A stretch of 64,000 nucleotides of DNA from Vigna angularis (taxonomy: Eukaryota; Streptophyta; Magnoliopsida; Fabales; Fabaceae): assembly GCF_016808095.1 (NCBI RefSeq), contig NC_068973.1, forward strand, positions 862,501-926,500, read 5' to 3'. A model generated the notes under the pieces. That model made no database searches. It was not told where the DNA came from and saw only the letters and a list, made by a program, of their open reading frames with translations. Of this stretch, positions 23,881-37,400 are shown piece after piece. The translations under genes and the position numbers were made by a program. Within the stretch, counting starts at the first letter, position 1. Each line of letters begins with the position of its first letter.

Positions 23881-24235
23881 TATTAAAGTAGAAGGGCAGA
23901 AAGGTCTATACCCATACTCAGATAACACTTTCTCTTTAATACATATTAGTGTCACGTGCTTAGAGAGAGAAGTGAGATGAGTGACGAGAATCAGAGAGAG
24001 AAAGACTTGCAACGCTCTGCTAGGGTTCCGACCCCTCTTGCAGATCACCACCACCACACACGGCGGAGCAACACCAGGATGCAGAAAACAAACGGTCAAA
24101 AGCTCTCAAATGCACTCAGGTAAACTGTATAATACCTCAAAACTTTATTAGCTTGTAAATGAATGTTACAAAGACTATTTATACACAACCGCACACACAG
24201 TAACAGAATAACTTCTGTTTTGTTTATTTCCAACA
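23881..24235 (-). repeat. 5' LTR of copia element
   Basis: 355-bp direct repeat of 19309-19663, carrying the element's promoter for minus-strand transcription. It contains a CACGTG G-box and is followed by the matching target-site duplication GAAAA at 24236-24240. Confidence 0.95.
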
Positions 24236-24240
24236 GAAAA

Positions 24241-24808
24241 ATCGATAACTAAGCATCAAAAACTATTTTCTTTTCATTTGATTAAATTTGAGTTTTCTAA
24301 ATTTGCACATAAATTTGCTGATATACATTATAAAATAACCAATATTTTAGTTTGCACTATATATAATATAATGCTTTTTCATAACTAAATTTTATAAAAT
24401 AAATATTTTTGAACATATAAAGTATCTTCTAATTGCAATTTAAAATAAACATTTCTTAATATATAAACAATACACAGACATTATATTAATCATCGGTGAC
24501 TTCTTTTAAATAAATATTAAAAAAAATTAAAAAAAAGCTTCCATTGAAGAAAAAAGTTTACAATCATAAAATTAAATTTTAAAAGAAAATTTCAATTCAA
24601 GATTAATTAGTTTTCAAATTTTTATAACTTATAAAAGAATGGTAATTAAAAGACGTTTTGTTTTAGGTTCCGTTTTATCTTAAAAAAATCTATATTACTA
24701 GTTATTTATAAACTGAGGTTTATTTTTTCTTCACAATACATATTAATCTCTTCTTTAACATACAATATTAAACTTATGTAGTTAGAAACTTAAAAGCACT
24801 ATACAACA

Positions 24809-24863
<55 letters not shown>

Positions 24864-27400
24864 TGTATATGAAATGAAAAAAATGAACCAGTAGCATATC
24901 TAATCCTGTTAGAGAGTGGAAAAAAATATAATAAAAAAAGTAAGATTATTTAAATTAAGTGAAAACAATGAAAAACCAAAAAAAATTGCATATATATCTA
25001 TCTTAATTCATTGTCATGTTCTTGGTTGCTCCTTAGTCATGTCAAATCAACTTAATTACAAAAATGTTAATCTTAACCAACAAAATTTTTTTTTCTTAAA
25101 AGAAAAAAATGATAAATAAAAAATAGAGAAAAGATATATATTTTAAATGGAACTTTCCTATCTTCCTTTTATTTTAACTGTATACACATTTTATTTTTAA
25201 TTTTTTACAATATATATAATAATAAAAAAAAATAAAATGTGATGCTTGCTTCCTGGCATTCTTTTACATGTTCATCTGAACATCATAAAATAAGCACCAT
25301 CACAATTATAACCTTCTTCAGAGTCAAAAATATATCATTAATCAGGAGAAGAAGATGGAGAGGTGGAGATGAAGAACAACTAATTAATTTATTAATTATG
25401 AATTGGCAATAAATATGACTAAGATGCAATCAACATATAGAAAATTATATGTGGTTCAACCCTACTTTGTTTCTTTCTTTTGGTTAGTCTTGAGAAAAGA
25501 ATCCACACTTCTCAACAACATCATCATACTTCTCTCTGTCCCACAGACTTTTTAACAGACATCTTTAGAATAGAAACACAACACTTTTTAAGACTGTATA
25601 TTTATTTAATGAATCTTTTGTTCACATCTTCTCTAAATGAAAAGGACGAAAAACAAATAAAAAAATATGACAAGTAGGAAATTAAGATGCTAACTAGCTA
25701 AATCAGATAATTAATTCCAATCAGAAACATATCAAAATGATGTTGATTTTGAATGATTCCACTAACTCATGTGGGGGTAGTGTTTCAACAACACAGAACC
25801 AATTTCTATATCTAAATAGACAAATAATGGTACATGACACATTTTTACATTCAGTGTGAAAAAGAATCATTTTTCCAAAATATATACAAGCAAATAATAA
25901 TTAATGCACAGTCCTCAATAAACCTGTCTGCAGATTGGATTACTGCATCTGCATTCTTCTAATCAAGGTGCCACAATCTTCCCTCACTGACTAAATCAAT
26001 TTGCTTTTGTTGTGATAAAAGAACCTTATGATAAAAGATAACTAGGTTTTCTTATGATTGTTGTCCTTCTTGTGTGATGATGTTTTTTTAAGATAATAAC
26101 ATAATGGGTACAATTTAGTTCCAATGATACTTAGTTCCTAAGGGATATAGATATGACAGAATCATGCAAATAACATTAATTTCATTGACTATAAATATTA
26201 GCTAAAATTATTATTTGTTTAATTTGGAATCACATGTTCTTAGAGCTTATTTGAATCTCTCTTCAACCAGCTGTAAATGGTCAGTTATATATAGGTTTGG
26301 TAGCTGTGTGTGAAAAAGAAAATAAATCTGAGATAACCCTATTCTCTGTTCAATCTCTTTGTAAAGAAGAAATTCAAAGTTCTGTCAATAATTGCAAACT
26401 AGCCTTTGCTTTTCTTTTTCCTTTCCCACCATCTGGGTCAAAGGTGTAGATCACATATCAATTAGCCACAACCCTTTTCATACAAAAATGTGTAAAATAC
26501 GGAGTATTACATGGTCAAATCCTTTAGCTGAAATGAATTGTATCTAAACATATTTTAAAGATGATAAGTGCATGTGGAGATGTCAGAAAATTTTAGCAGT
26601 AGAATGTACGTTGGTGCAACTATTTCAGTGATGGAGGAAACTGAAGGCAAGAAAATGTGAATGTATCAGCATTTGTTGTGAGTTGTGACAATGGACATGG
26701 CAAAGAGAGGACGTTGATTGTGGGAGAAAACGAAAGGGTGAGGATGAGTAAGAGTGATTATGGATAAGAGAGAATGGGTGGGGGCAACATGAAAAGTTCC
26801 ACATAAGCACAAGACATGAGGATCCTATAGGACTAAAATAAAATATGAGAACTGCATAGGTCGTTTTCTGCAGCAAATTATTACTGGTGTGTGCAGAAAA
26901 AAACAAAAGACAACACTGGAAAGTGAGCTTTCTGTCCAAATTAAACACATGCCATGATAAGAGTTAAACCTTATTAGGCTAATGCTGCAATAATGAAGAG
27001 GACCATGCAACAAGCCAAAGTTGGAGTCTCCAAGTCAAGTACAACTACACTTCTCTGTTTTCCTTTCCTATTCTGTTATTTCAGTCTCATTTGCTGCACA
27101 TCCTTATTATATATGTATTGAATTTTCAATTTTAACAGTCATGTTTTGTGAGTGCAAATTTCTTTCACACTTTCTGTTATTATTTTTATTGACAAGTCTT
27201 TATGAAAATACACTCAAATATTATGATTGAATGAAAATTTGAATAGTACATGTTCTTATTTTTTGTATTTTCCCAATTACTTTCATTTAAATTTACCTAA
27301 CAAAATCCTTCCGAAAACTTAAATATTTCTTTTATTTATCATCTTGATTCTTTTATCTTGACTTCCTACATGTAGTAAATCATTTCACACCTTGCATGCT
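24241..27400. other. Gene-free AT-rich region
   Basis: No supported gene. It includes a 50-bp TA microsatellite at 24812-24861. Short overlapping open frames near 26625-27230 on both strands match no family I recognise and lack gene-like codon use. Confidence 0.6.
24812..24861. repeat. TA microsatellite
   Basis: Pure TA dinucleotide run of about 50 bp in intergenic DNA. Confidence 0.95.
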
Positions 27401-27439
27401 CTTTTCATTATATTTTTTGCTTTCTTCACAATCACTTTA

Positions 27440-27640
27440 CTTTCCTTGTGGTTGACTTATTCTTTCCATTCTCGGTAACCAATTTGTTTTTAATTGGATT
27501 CTTTGCTATCTCACTGGCTAATTTGTTTTTCTTTTTGGTTGACTTCTTCTTAACCCTGACCCACTTGTCCTTTATTAGATTCTTTATTGTTCATGTGGTC
27601 GACTTGTTAGTAACTAAGTTGCAGCCAATAGGTTGAATTC
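27440..27640. repeat. Degenerate repeat with recurring GTTGACTT
   Basis: Three blocks start with GTTGACTT or GTCGACTT (about 27450, 27537 and 27598) and contain related words such as TTGGATTCTTTG and TTAGATTCTTTA. Spacing is about 87 and 61 bp. On the minus strand the open sequence is lysine-rich. It adjoins the gag relic and may be part of that old element. Confidence 0.4.
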
Positions 27641-27689
27641 CTTTTGAGAGATCGCTCCATTCCCACGTATTGTTGTACTTAATCGCATT

Positions 27690-28930
27690 GATCTTTTCAT
27701 CCATTGCAAGTCGTTACTTCTTATCTTGCACCACCAGTGCAACTCTCAAATCCTTCTCTTCTTATAATTGTTCTTACCATTTTAAACATTTGTTCAAGTT
27801 CCCGACGTTGCTCATATAAAACTTGTTTCCTTCTCTCTAAACTTGCCTATAGCTTTGCATTGCCTCTAACTTCTTTTACAATTCTTTGTCACAAATCATT
27901 TTCACACTTTTTGTCAATCTTTCTAAGCTATCCAGGCACCCCATTAAGTTGTTTGGACTATATTCCATCAACAACAACATCGCTTCCTCTTCAACTTCTT
28001 CGGCAAGATTGGTTGTCTATTCTCTTTCATTTCAGATCGATAATCTTTTACGAAATGTTCAACTTTACCACAACTAAAGCACTTAATCGATTTGTACTCA
28101 TTTGCGTAATGGCTATACTTGTCACACTAGAAGCACTCAACGCCTGAGTTGCTTGATTCGACCTCCTCTCCATTAACATCATCCTTTTTCACGCCAATTT
28201 TGTTGGTTGGATTGTTATTTCTCCTCTTTCTATCCATGACTTCTACTCGGATCGCTTCCTATACCTCGTTGGTATTGTCTTCTCCCTTGAGTGTTCTAAG
28301 CTTCTCCCTTTATGGTTGCCTTTGCTTGAAGTGCTTGTTTAAGAGACTTCTTGTTCTTCTTCCTTCTCCGTTGCTCATACGCTTCAAGTGATCGACAAAC
28401 TCTTCAACCGATAACATTGACAAGTCCTTAGACTCCTTAATAGAGCATACTATGTTCTCAAAGTTATCGGTTAACGACCTCAAGATTTTCTCCACTACTC
28501 AACTAGTGTGGGCAGTGTTTCTCTGTTTCTTTCGAATTGGTTTGCCATTGTTTCAACTTGAAAGATGTACTTGGCTACTTCATCCTTATGCTCTTCAACT
28601 CTCCCTTGAAAGTTTAATGTCAAACCTGTTATCCCTCTTATAAACCTTCTCCAAAATGTGTCGTGTTTTTTTTTTGAAAATTTTACACTTACAATCTTCT
28701 CAAAACCAGACTCATCCACAACTTGGTACAAGATGTATAGAGTTACTTTGTCCTTTATAGGTACTTCTTTCAATGCTTTCAATTGGACATTCGACCAATT
28801 TATGGTGTTGATTCATTCTTCGAAATAATTTGAAGTCACCTTCCAATTTTTCTTAGAGTCAAGAAGAGCTTTCATTTTCAGACTAGTTGACCACCTTTGT
28901 TAACTTGGACAATGACATATTATTTGCAAG
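27690..28930 (-). pseudogene. Decayed copia gag relic
   Basis: Broken gag region of an old copia element on the minus strand. The upstream part recalls the gag N-terminus (MKALLDSKKNW near 28870). It is followed by frames at 28495-28782 and 28310-28495 holding segments like LYILYQVVDESGFEKI and VEKILRSLTDNFENIV, which match the UBN2-type gag of plant copia elements. Further on are two zinc-knuckle remnants, near 28040-28080 (CX2CX4H with the last cysteine replaced by tyrosine) and near 28105-28140 (second cysteine preceded by a stop). Stops and frameshifts separate the pieces. No LTRs, protease or reverse transcriptase were found nearby, so only a fragment survives. It is unrelated in close detail to the intact element at 19309-24235. 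Confidence 0.8.
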
Positions 28931-31309
28931 ATTGACCATCTAGCTCTCAAGCTCTTTCTAAGCCCTCGAACAATGAGGATTTTTTTGACAAGTCTTTCTT
29001 AAATATTATGACTTGTTATGTCAATTTTTAAATAATACATGTACTATTTATAGGTCTTTTACCTTATTCCTTCAATCATATACATTTAATACATCTACTA
29101 CCAAAATACAATTAATATATGCACCCAATTATTATTAAAATATTATTAATGAACTTCTCGTCTTAAACACAGTTATCGAACTACTACGAAATTAGAATTT
29201 AATGAATTTTATAATAATTATTAAGAAGTACCTTTATTTTTTACATTTTTCTAACTATCCTTGTTTAAGTTTATCTAACAATTTTTATTCTGGTTTTTGA
29301 AATAATTATCATAAAAGTTACTAAATTTATCATGTAAGAAGTCTTATTTTTATTTATGGTATGTCCTGTTTATTTATTCATTCATTTTGAAACAAAATAA
29401 TAATAAAAACAGTAAAAGTGATATTGTAGAATTGTAAAAAATATCATTTGTTGTTTTATAGATATTGAGATACGACCAGGGAATTATGGGGGAAAAAGAT
29501 ATACCATAATAAGGATAAAGAAAGTAAGAAAAGACAGTAAAAAGGAAAAGTTTCCATGATGTTCAAGTTTTAATAGGCAGCAAGAGTTAAAGCAGACTGA
29601 TGGCTTTTTGGCAGAAAATTTCTGATTCTGGTACTGGTTTCTGAGAACAGGCATCATGGGTGTCACATTTGTGTTGTACTTCACAAGATCTTACGGTTTT
29701 CCTAGAATCTTTGTTCTGCTTTCATGTTGCACCATCTCATTATGGAGTTAGATGTGTTATGAAAAGGACCAGTTTTCATGGGTAGAACTTGTGGTCAAGT
29801 GTGTCCTTTGATTCCTTTCTATGTGCATGATGATATTAGGCACCTTTTTTGGATGCAAAACAGGTAAATATATTGCAGTAGCAGTGGTAGTAAACATGCA
29901 ATATATATTTACTCTTTATATATATATAATTCATTTGGTACTAGGATGCGTGGATTACATTCTAAGGAAAATCAATACACAGACTGTCTATAAGCATGCT
30001 GTACTACGACCACCTTTGGTCCACAAAAAATATGACATGGTCTGAAGTGGGATCAGCAGATTCACATCAACACTTAATCCTTTCATTAATGTTTTTTCAC
30101 ATCATAAAAAGTGTATTTCAACACAGTTTTACGTTTTCCAAACATGCAAAAAGTGAAAAATACTAATAAGTGTGGATTAATAATTATATATGGTAAATCT
30201 ATTATTATCTGAAGGCAGCATTGGTAAGAGACACATACTGAGATAATATGTTAAAAGAAAAAAGAATAGGGACAGTTTTGAAGTACATGAGTCTGCAACA
30301 AGAACATGAATTCAAGTGTTGAATACACTACAAATCACAAAACCTACTGCTGCACGCTCCATTGCGTTTTGGGCCAAACAGGTATTTGACTTGTACTGGC
30401 TTTTGATACTTTGGTCATGCCATGGACCACACATGTTCAATGTACTTCCATCACTCTTTACTTTGCCATCAATGACAAACCACTCAAACTGCACATCTTC
30501 AAGTTTCTCCAAAAACACTCAAATACTGCAAATTATACTCAAGGATATATAACTATACTTAATTTAGCATTTCTGACCGTTCTTGTTGAAAGCTTAAAAA
30601 ACATGAATTTGGGTGCAAGTCAAGCTAAAATTGATATTTGGTAAATTTTTCTTTTCAATTATTCAATTTTGTACCTCTTTCCTTTTTCTTTCAGTTAACT
30701 TTGAATCTTTGCTAAAATGGTTCAAGATTATTTATGTTAAATTATTTGTACTATTTTTTAGTTTATTTATTTATTTATCATTATTTTTTTATTTTTTTTT
30801 CAGTATAAAAATTATTATTGTGTTATGTGAGTGGTATCATATATGTCACGTACTAGTGTCGAATGTCATGTATAAATAATAGTGTCACTATATTTTAGAA
30901 TGTTACGAAAATCACATCATTTTTTTTAATATGATTATAATTGAATTTTTCGTGTGAACTATATGTATATATAAATTTTAGTTATTAATTTTAACGCAAT
31001 TAATTTCATGATAGTTTATAAAATTAATTGATTTATCTTAAGCCTACGATCAAGTAGTATTTTTTGCAAAATTTAAATTGAATTATATTGAGGGGTTGCA
31101 TTAATACATGTTTTGAATAAATTAATGAAAATATAGCACAAGAAGGAACATTCAACCTCAATAATTTTACACCATATCATCGGGAAAAAAAAACGAAGGA
31201 ACCAAAAGTTTAAAATGATGTAAATGAATAAGATCTTTAATTGAAAGTGCTCAAAGTTACATTATTTTGATGATTATTGCCATATTTCGTCACACTATCA
31301 ACATATGTC
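28931..31309. other. Gene-free region before the TOPLESS-related gene
   Basis: No supported gene. A 68-codon open frame at 30312-30518 (minus) has slightly gene-like composition but matches nothing I know. The right end (31200-31309) is probably the 3' UTR of the TOPLESS-related gene. Confidence 0.55.
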
Positions 31310-31483
31310 TTAATAATTTCCCCATTTGGTATCACACTCCCTAGGCTCAATAACCTTAATTGAGCCATCAGAAAGTCCAATTGCAAATTGATTAGGCTCA
31401 TCAGGATGAGCTGCAACAACTATAGGATACACATTTTTCCTACAAAAGAAAAGGTTAAGATTAGTGTAAGAAAATGACATGAA

Positions 31484-31560
<77 letters not shown>

Positions 31561-34327
31561 TCATATGATATATCTCAAATATATATATAAGGAGATAATA
31601 AATTAATGAAGTGTTGGAAAACCTTATTATTGTGGGTTGATGTAGGTATGCTGATGAAGCAAGACGACATTTGACCTTGAGTGTGTTCCCATCAAATATT
31701 CCAATATTTCCATCAGGGAAAGTAGCATAAACTAGTTGGCTATTGCATGAATATGTTGCACATGATAAGGAACCGATCAACCACTCTTGTGCTACCCACT
31801 ATAATCCAAACATCAAGATGTCACTAACTCATGTAAACAATGAATAAATTTAAAAATTAAATATATTTTGTTTTTAAATTTGAACTTTGAAATTAAAATT
31901 CATTCATAGTTTCAAACTTTAATATACTTTAATTTATAAATTTAAAAAATAATGAAAGAGTTGTTTTAATCTTATGACATGCATTTTTTGAACTCATTAA
32001 ACTGTGATTCAGATTTGAACTTATTAAACTGTATTTCATATTCGTATTTGAGTTTAAACGTGTTAAAATGACGTAAACAGTTCAAACATCAACATGAAAC
32101 ATGTTTAATACATTAATAAAATTGAATATAATCAAGTTAAAAATATTATATTAATTTATTTTTAAAATTTTAAAATTAAAATATATTATTGACAAATTCT
32201 AATTTCGCATCAAAATTTAAAAATTAAAAATATATTTAATTCTAAATTTAATCATAGTATAAGTTAGTGTGATTTCATTGTTTTGGAGAGGATGAAAGGG
32301 AAAATAAGTGCTTACGCTTTGAATCAATTCCATTCTAAAAGCATCATATATTGCAAGTTGAGTCTCATGGCACACCAACAAGCGTATTTGATCATTGTTG
32401 AATTGCACTTGAGTATCACCAACAAGTGTATTTCCATTAGGCATTTGGATTGATACTGATTTTTTCTTATGCCACGAGTCAATGCTCCAAAAAGAAAGCT
32501 ACAAATAACACCCAAAAACAATTTCTTTATATTGTGAAATTATAAATTAAAAAAAGCTTTCCAAGAAAAATATGAAATAGATTGAACAAACATACCTGAG
32601 CATCAGCGGCTGATGAAACCAGTATATTGAGTCGAGCTGAAAAAGCTAAACCAGTGATACACTCATGATGACCTTTCAATTTAGATTTGACCTAAACAAA
32701 GAGAAGTCAAATCAATATGTGATTCTAATTAAACGAGGTTAATTTCTAGAACACCTTTGAGGTAATTACCTCATTCACCCTGACATTATAAATATGAACT
32801 GTGGAATCATTCATCCCAATTGCAACAATATTGTTATCTTTAGGATGAAAAGCCAGACAGGTCGGAATAGGTGGAGGTGGCATAAAAGTTGTCATAACCT
32901 AATAACACAGCAAAAAAAATTAAAATTGTAAGAGAAAAAATATTAATAATATAACAAAGTATATTAATAAATGAGTTTTGCTATCACCTTAAAAGTCATC
33001 ATGTTGAACAATGAAATTTTTCCTCCACATGCAGACATAACATAGGAATCATTCTTTGAGAGTGCCATGCAGGGAAATATTGCTTCAGAAGAGTTTGGAA
33101 CATCGTTAATCATCACAATACCATTATTCGGTTCCCAAAGTTGTGGAACAACACTTGCTGTGGCCTTTTGAACAAACATAAGAAAAATTAGATCTTTATG
33201 TGAAAAACTGTGTAGGAGGTAGCAAAAATAAAGACATCATATGTAATAGAAACTCAAATATGTAAATACGTATGTGTTGTGTATTTATAAAACACCTTGG
33301 TTTAAGGGTACAATATTACCTTTCCATTTGGATTCAATTCATTACGACTCCATTTCCACAACCTCTGAATCCCTTTTGAGCCAAGAGCAATGAGACTAAC
33401 CCCAGAATTTGTGTAAATAAGGCGAACAACCTTGGTAAAGACAAGATTTTATATCAAACAAAAACATATTAATTAAAAGTCATAGGTAACACAAATTAAG
33501 AATACTATGTAGAAAAGGAAAGGTTGCAAGAAATACCTTGTTAGTGGGATCTGCATTATCTGTGAGAGTAATTGTTCTACACTGAATGGGGTCAATTATT
33601 TCTGTTGTTTCCCAAACTTTAGCCTTGTGCGATGCATAATCCAAACTTCCTTTCCTCTCTATGCATCTAGGAATAGAATCACTCCCATTCTTGAAGAAAA
33701 AAAGTAAAGATCAAGTTAGTGAAACACTTGCAAATTCTAATTTGCTGAGGTTGAACACACTATACTGTATATAGAACATGGAATTTATAAGTAAAAAGGA
33801 AAAAATAATGGATAATGTGAAAAATAAACCTTTGTTCCAAGTGGAGCTTTAAGTGTTTGATGAGATCTAAAGTATTTAATGCCCTCAGAATTAGAAAGGA
33901 CTTTGAAACCACCATCTGATGTTGTAACAGCAAGCAAATTCCCTTCCTTATTGAATCTCAAACGAGGGAGATTCTGACACAAGGAGTTTACTGCATCAAA
34001 CAATGTTCTAAAAATGACAGAAAAAATTGGAAAGTACAAAGACTACTCACAGGAAGACCTCCTTCAGCATCTGTACTAAACAAGACATTGACATTATCCA
34101 TATCCCAAAACTTAATCTGATTATCTTCACCAGCACCCAAATAACGACCCTTTGTTGTGTCAAATTGCACAATTCCATTACATTTCTTTCCAAACCCAAA
34201 ATATCTTCTCTTTGGTGATCCTTCTCTTTCATTCCACTCAACTAGGAAACAATCTCCATCTTTACTTGTCCCACAAGAGAACAGTCTAAAATAGGAAACA
34301 ACAATCATAACTCATTACAAAATTGAT

Positions 34328-34417
<90 letters not shown>

Positions 34418-37400
34418 TATATATGTTGTGTTATTCATGATTTTCTTACCTATTTCCGACAGTACTATAGAGCATTCTGGTGCACCACTGTCCAGGAGCA
34501 TCGTAGTCCAATCGAGAGCCGATGTTATCATATAACCATGCCTTGATTTTCCCATCAATAGAAGTTGAAAATACAAACTGTATATATATATATATATGAC
34601 TAGACAGATGTTAGTTCCTAGATTATATTCCACAAGCTTTATTTTTTAGAATTCTTAATTTATCATAGTACAAAAGTTCTGCATTAGGTTTCATATACTT
34701 AGTTTGAAAATTTAGATGATAACCATATTTTCTTATCAACTTACAACAAACAAAAGTATCATAGTTTAGGGTGATACCTCAAGATCAATAAGAGAAATTT
34801 TACCTGAATATTTTCCTTTTGATGAGGACAGATACAATAAACAGGTGCTTGATGACCTTCAAAGTTGAAAAGCCTTTTTCCGTTCAAATCCCATACCTAT
34901 AACATTATTTCACAAAATAATATAATTAAGGATAATTTAGTTTGTCTATAAACTAATACATAGCAAAAACTAATTATTTACCTTTATTAACTTGTCATCT
35001 CCACAAGTTACAATACATAAATTCTTGTTCAAATTAGAAAAAGCCAAGTCATTAACACCACCGACGTGAGCATCGATCTGTAGTGAAGAAGAATACATCA
35101 GTAAAAAAATTACAAAAACTATATTAAATTATTATTGAAATTTACACCAACATGCCTCTAAAAATGGTTGTAGGTGATTAGGTGCTTGATAGATATATAA
35201 ATGAATCAAATGTTTTGTAAAAGCAACCCCTGAAAAGAACAAAAAAGTTTTATTATTAACCACTAATTGAGAAACAAACTATAGAACCAAAATTTCTTAA
35301 AGCATACTTACCAATAAAATCTCCATCACCACTCCATAATACACGATTAATGGATACAGACGGGTCTTTCAAAAGTGCATTCTGTGTAAAAGTGGAATTC
35401 AATTAACTCTAACTATCACATAAACATATGGCAATCTGAATAAATAGAAATTCAGTGTGCAAATAAACAAATGGAATAGAAGATGAAGAATAAATCATGT
35501 TGATTTTGAAGTTGAGTAATAAGTGTAGCAATTGAGCATATTTAATGACTTGTGAATTCATGATTAATGAAAGTAAACATCTCCATCATATTACTTATGA
35601 TTTCCTATTTTGAATTATAAATAATCAAAACAAGTACTCCAACTTAATGTGATAAAAATAGTCCTTTGGATATTTAATGGTGAGTAAATGGAATAGGACA
35701 AAACAAGTACTCCAATTAATGTGATGCAAAAATAGTAAAATGGAATAAATTAATGTTACCATTTTATTGTTTGCGTATATTTATGATGAAATGAGGAAAA
35801 TAAAATAATTCATTCATTGGATGCAATTCATCACGAATGGTAGAGACAATAATATTTTATATATAACATTACATTCCTCTTCATGTTATCTTTTACCATA
35901 AATTCAAACAACAGTTCCATACATGTTGAAAATATTGACCTTTTCTCTCTAATAAATAATAAATGCATATGATAAAAAAAATGCTCCACATTTTTTTCCA
36001 TTTTCATAGATAATTTTCTTATGAAATTTACAATACATAATACATAAAAAAAAAGACATCTAAATAGGTTAAGAAGGATCTCTTAATGAGTTAGAGAAAT
36101 GTAATTGTTATAATATTTGCTTAAAGTCCTAAGTATAAGATGCAAGTCAATAAGCTACAAATAAACAATATTTTTGTAAAAAAAATCTTAAAAACTACGC
36201 AATTGAACAATGCAATATAAACCTGAAATAAGACAGAGCAAATAGAAATATTCCATATTTTGAAAGGATTTGATAAAATTCTTTGTTGATGTCCTGCTTC
36301 CCAAAGTGAAATATCACCATTTGCACAACCAACTGTTTCATAAATTATTTTTCTAAGTCAGTAATAGAATTGAATTCCTCATAAAACAAGACATTAAATT
36401 GATTATTCCAACCTACCAGCAAGTAATGAATGAAGAGAAGGATGAAAATCCATTGTTGTAATTGTTGAACCTTGTTGCAATGTACAAACAACAATTCTAG
36501 GAAGATCATCAAAGATGGAAGATGTTTGTTGCGGTGTAGCATTGTACGTAGCCTACATAGATTATTAAGAGTTTTAATTACATCATACATATGGAAATCC
36601 AATTGCATGAAGAAAAAAAACACATGTCAAACTTTTGTTAGCACCTCTTCTACATGTCGTTGTGTAGTTCGCATTTGTGTCATTAGTTGTCCTTGATCAT
36701 TGTGTAGATAATCCAACATTCCAAGAGCATTGGAGGCTATAATAAATTGAATAACATGTCTCCAACATTTCATCAAACAAACATTTCAAGAATTAATAAC
36801 CCAAATGCATAACAACATGGACAATATGAGAATTATACTATTAAAAGCTAGATATTAGTTAAAATTATATCAACTTATAAGTATCAATATACAATTGAAA
36901 AAAAAATTATGCAAGGGGGAAATCGAATTATTTCTTACACTTGATGAAACAAAAAAATATTGTTAATTCTTATACAATTCATAAAGAAATTTGTCTATCC
37001 ACCAAAGTTTATTAGATGCTAAAAAAATCTTTTTATGTTTTTCATTTGTTTATTTTAATAAACCTAGAAAATAATGTACCCTAATAAAAGAAAACATCTT
37101 CAAAATTAAAAATTAACCCAAATATACCTTGATGTGTGGGAGCAGACAATGAGGAAGCAACACCTACAGGTATTTGGGAAGATGTGGACTGAATCTCATT
37201 CAATGTCCATCCCACTAAAGTATTAACATTAGATGCAGATTGGGATGGTGTAAATGGCTGCAGAAAATTAAATAATAAATAATAAATAATATTGAAATGT
37301 TTGTATATATAAATAAATATTTTATTAATGAATATTGAAACTACATCCATACCCCAACATGTTGTCCAAGTGAGGGAGATCCATTTGCAGGTGAACAAGA

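Larger units (their letters stand above)
19309..24235 (-). mobile_element. Complete Ty1/copia LTR retrotransposon
   Basis: A full-length 4927-bp element on the minus strand. It has two 355-bp LTRs, a 5-bp target-site duplication GAAAA (19304-19308 and 24236-24240), an initiator-Met tRNA primer-binding site, a polypurine tract and one open gag-pol frame. By direct comparison the LTRs differ at five positions (about 1.4%). Assuming 1.3e-8 substitutions per site per year, that implies insertion roughly half a million years ago; the rate is an assumption. The element sits about 1.5 kb upstream of the GH28 gene, in the same orientation. With no visible stop or frameshift it may be autonomous. Confidence 0.95.

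Noticed and set aside
26625..27013. Overlapping minus-strand frames that might be a small gene
   Set aside because: Low-complexity Ser/His/Leu composition, no splice-supported extension and no recognised domain.
27704..28147. Plus-strand 147-codon frame
   Set aside because: It is antisense to the gag relic, whose zinc-knuckle remnants are readable only on the minus strand.
31310..31780. Long frame with an Ile-Tyr repeat
   Set aside because: The repeat is a TA microsatellite in an intron; the frame is two TOPLESS-gene exons joined across it.
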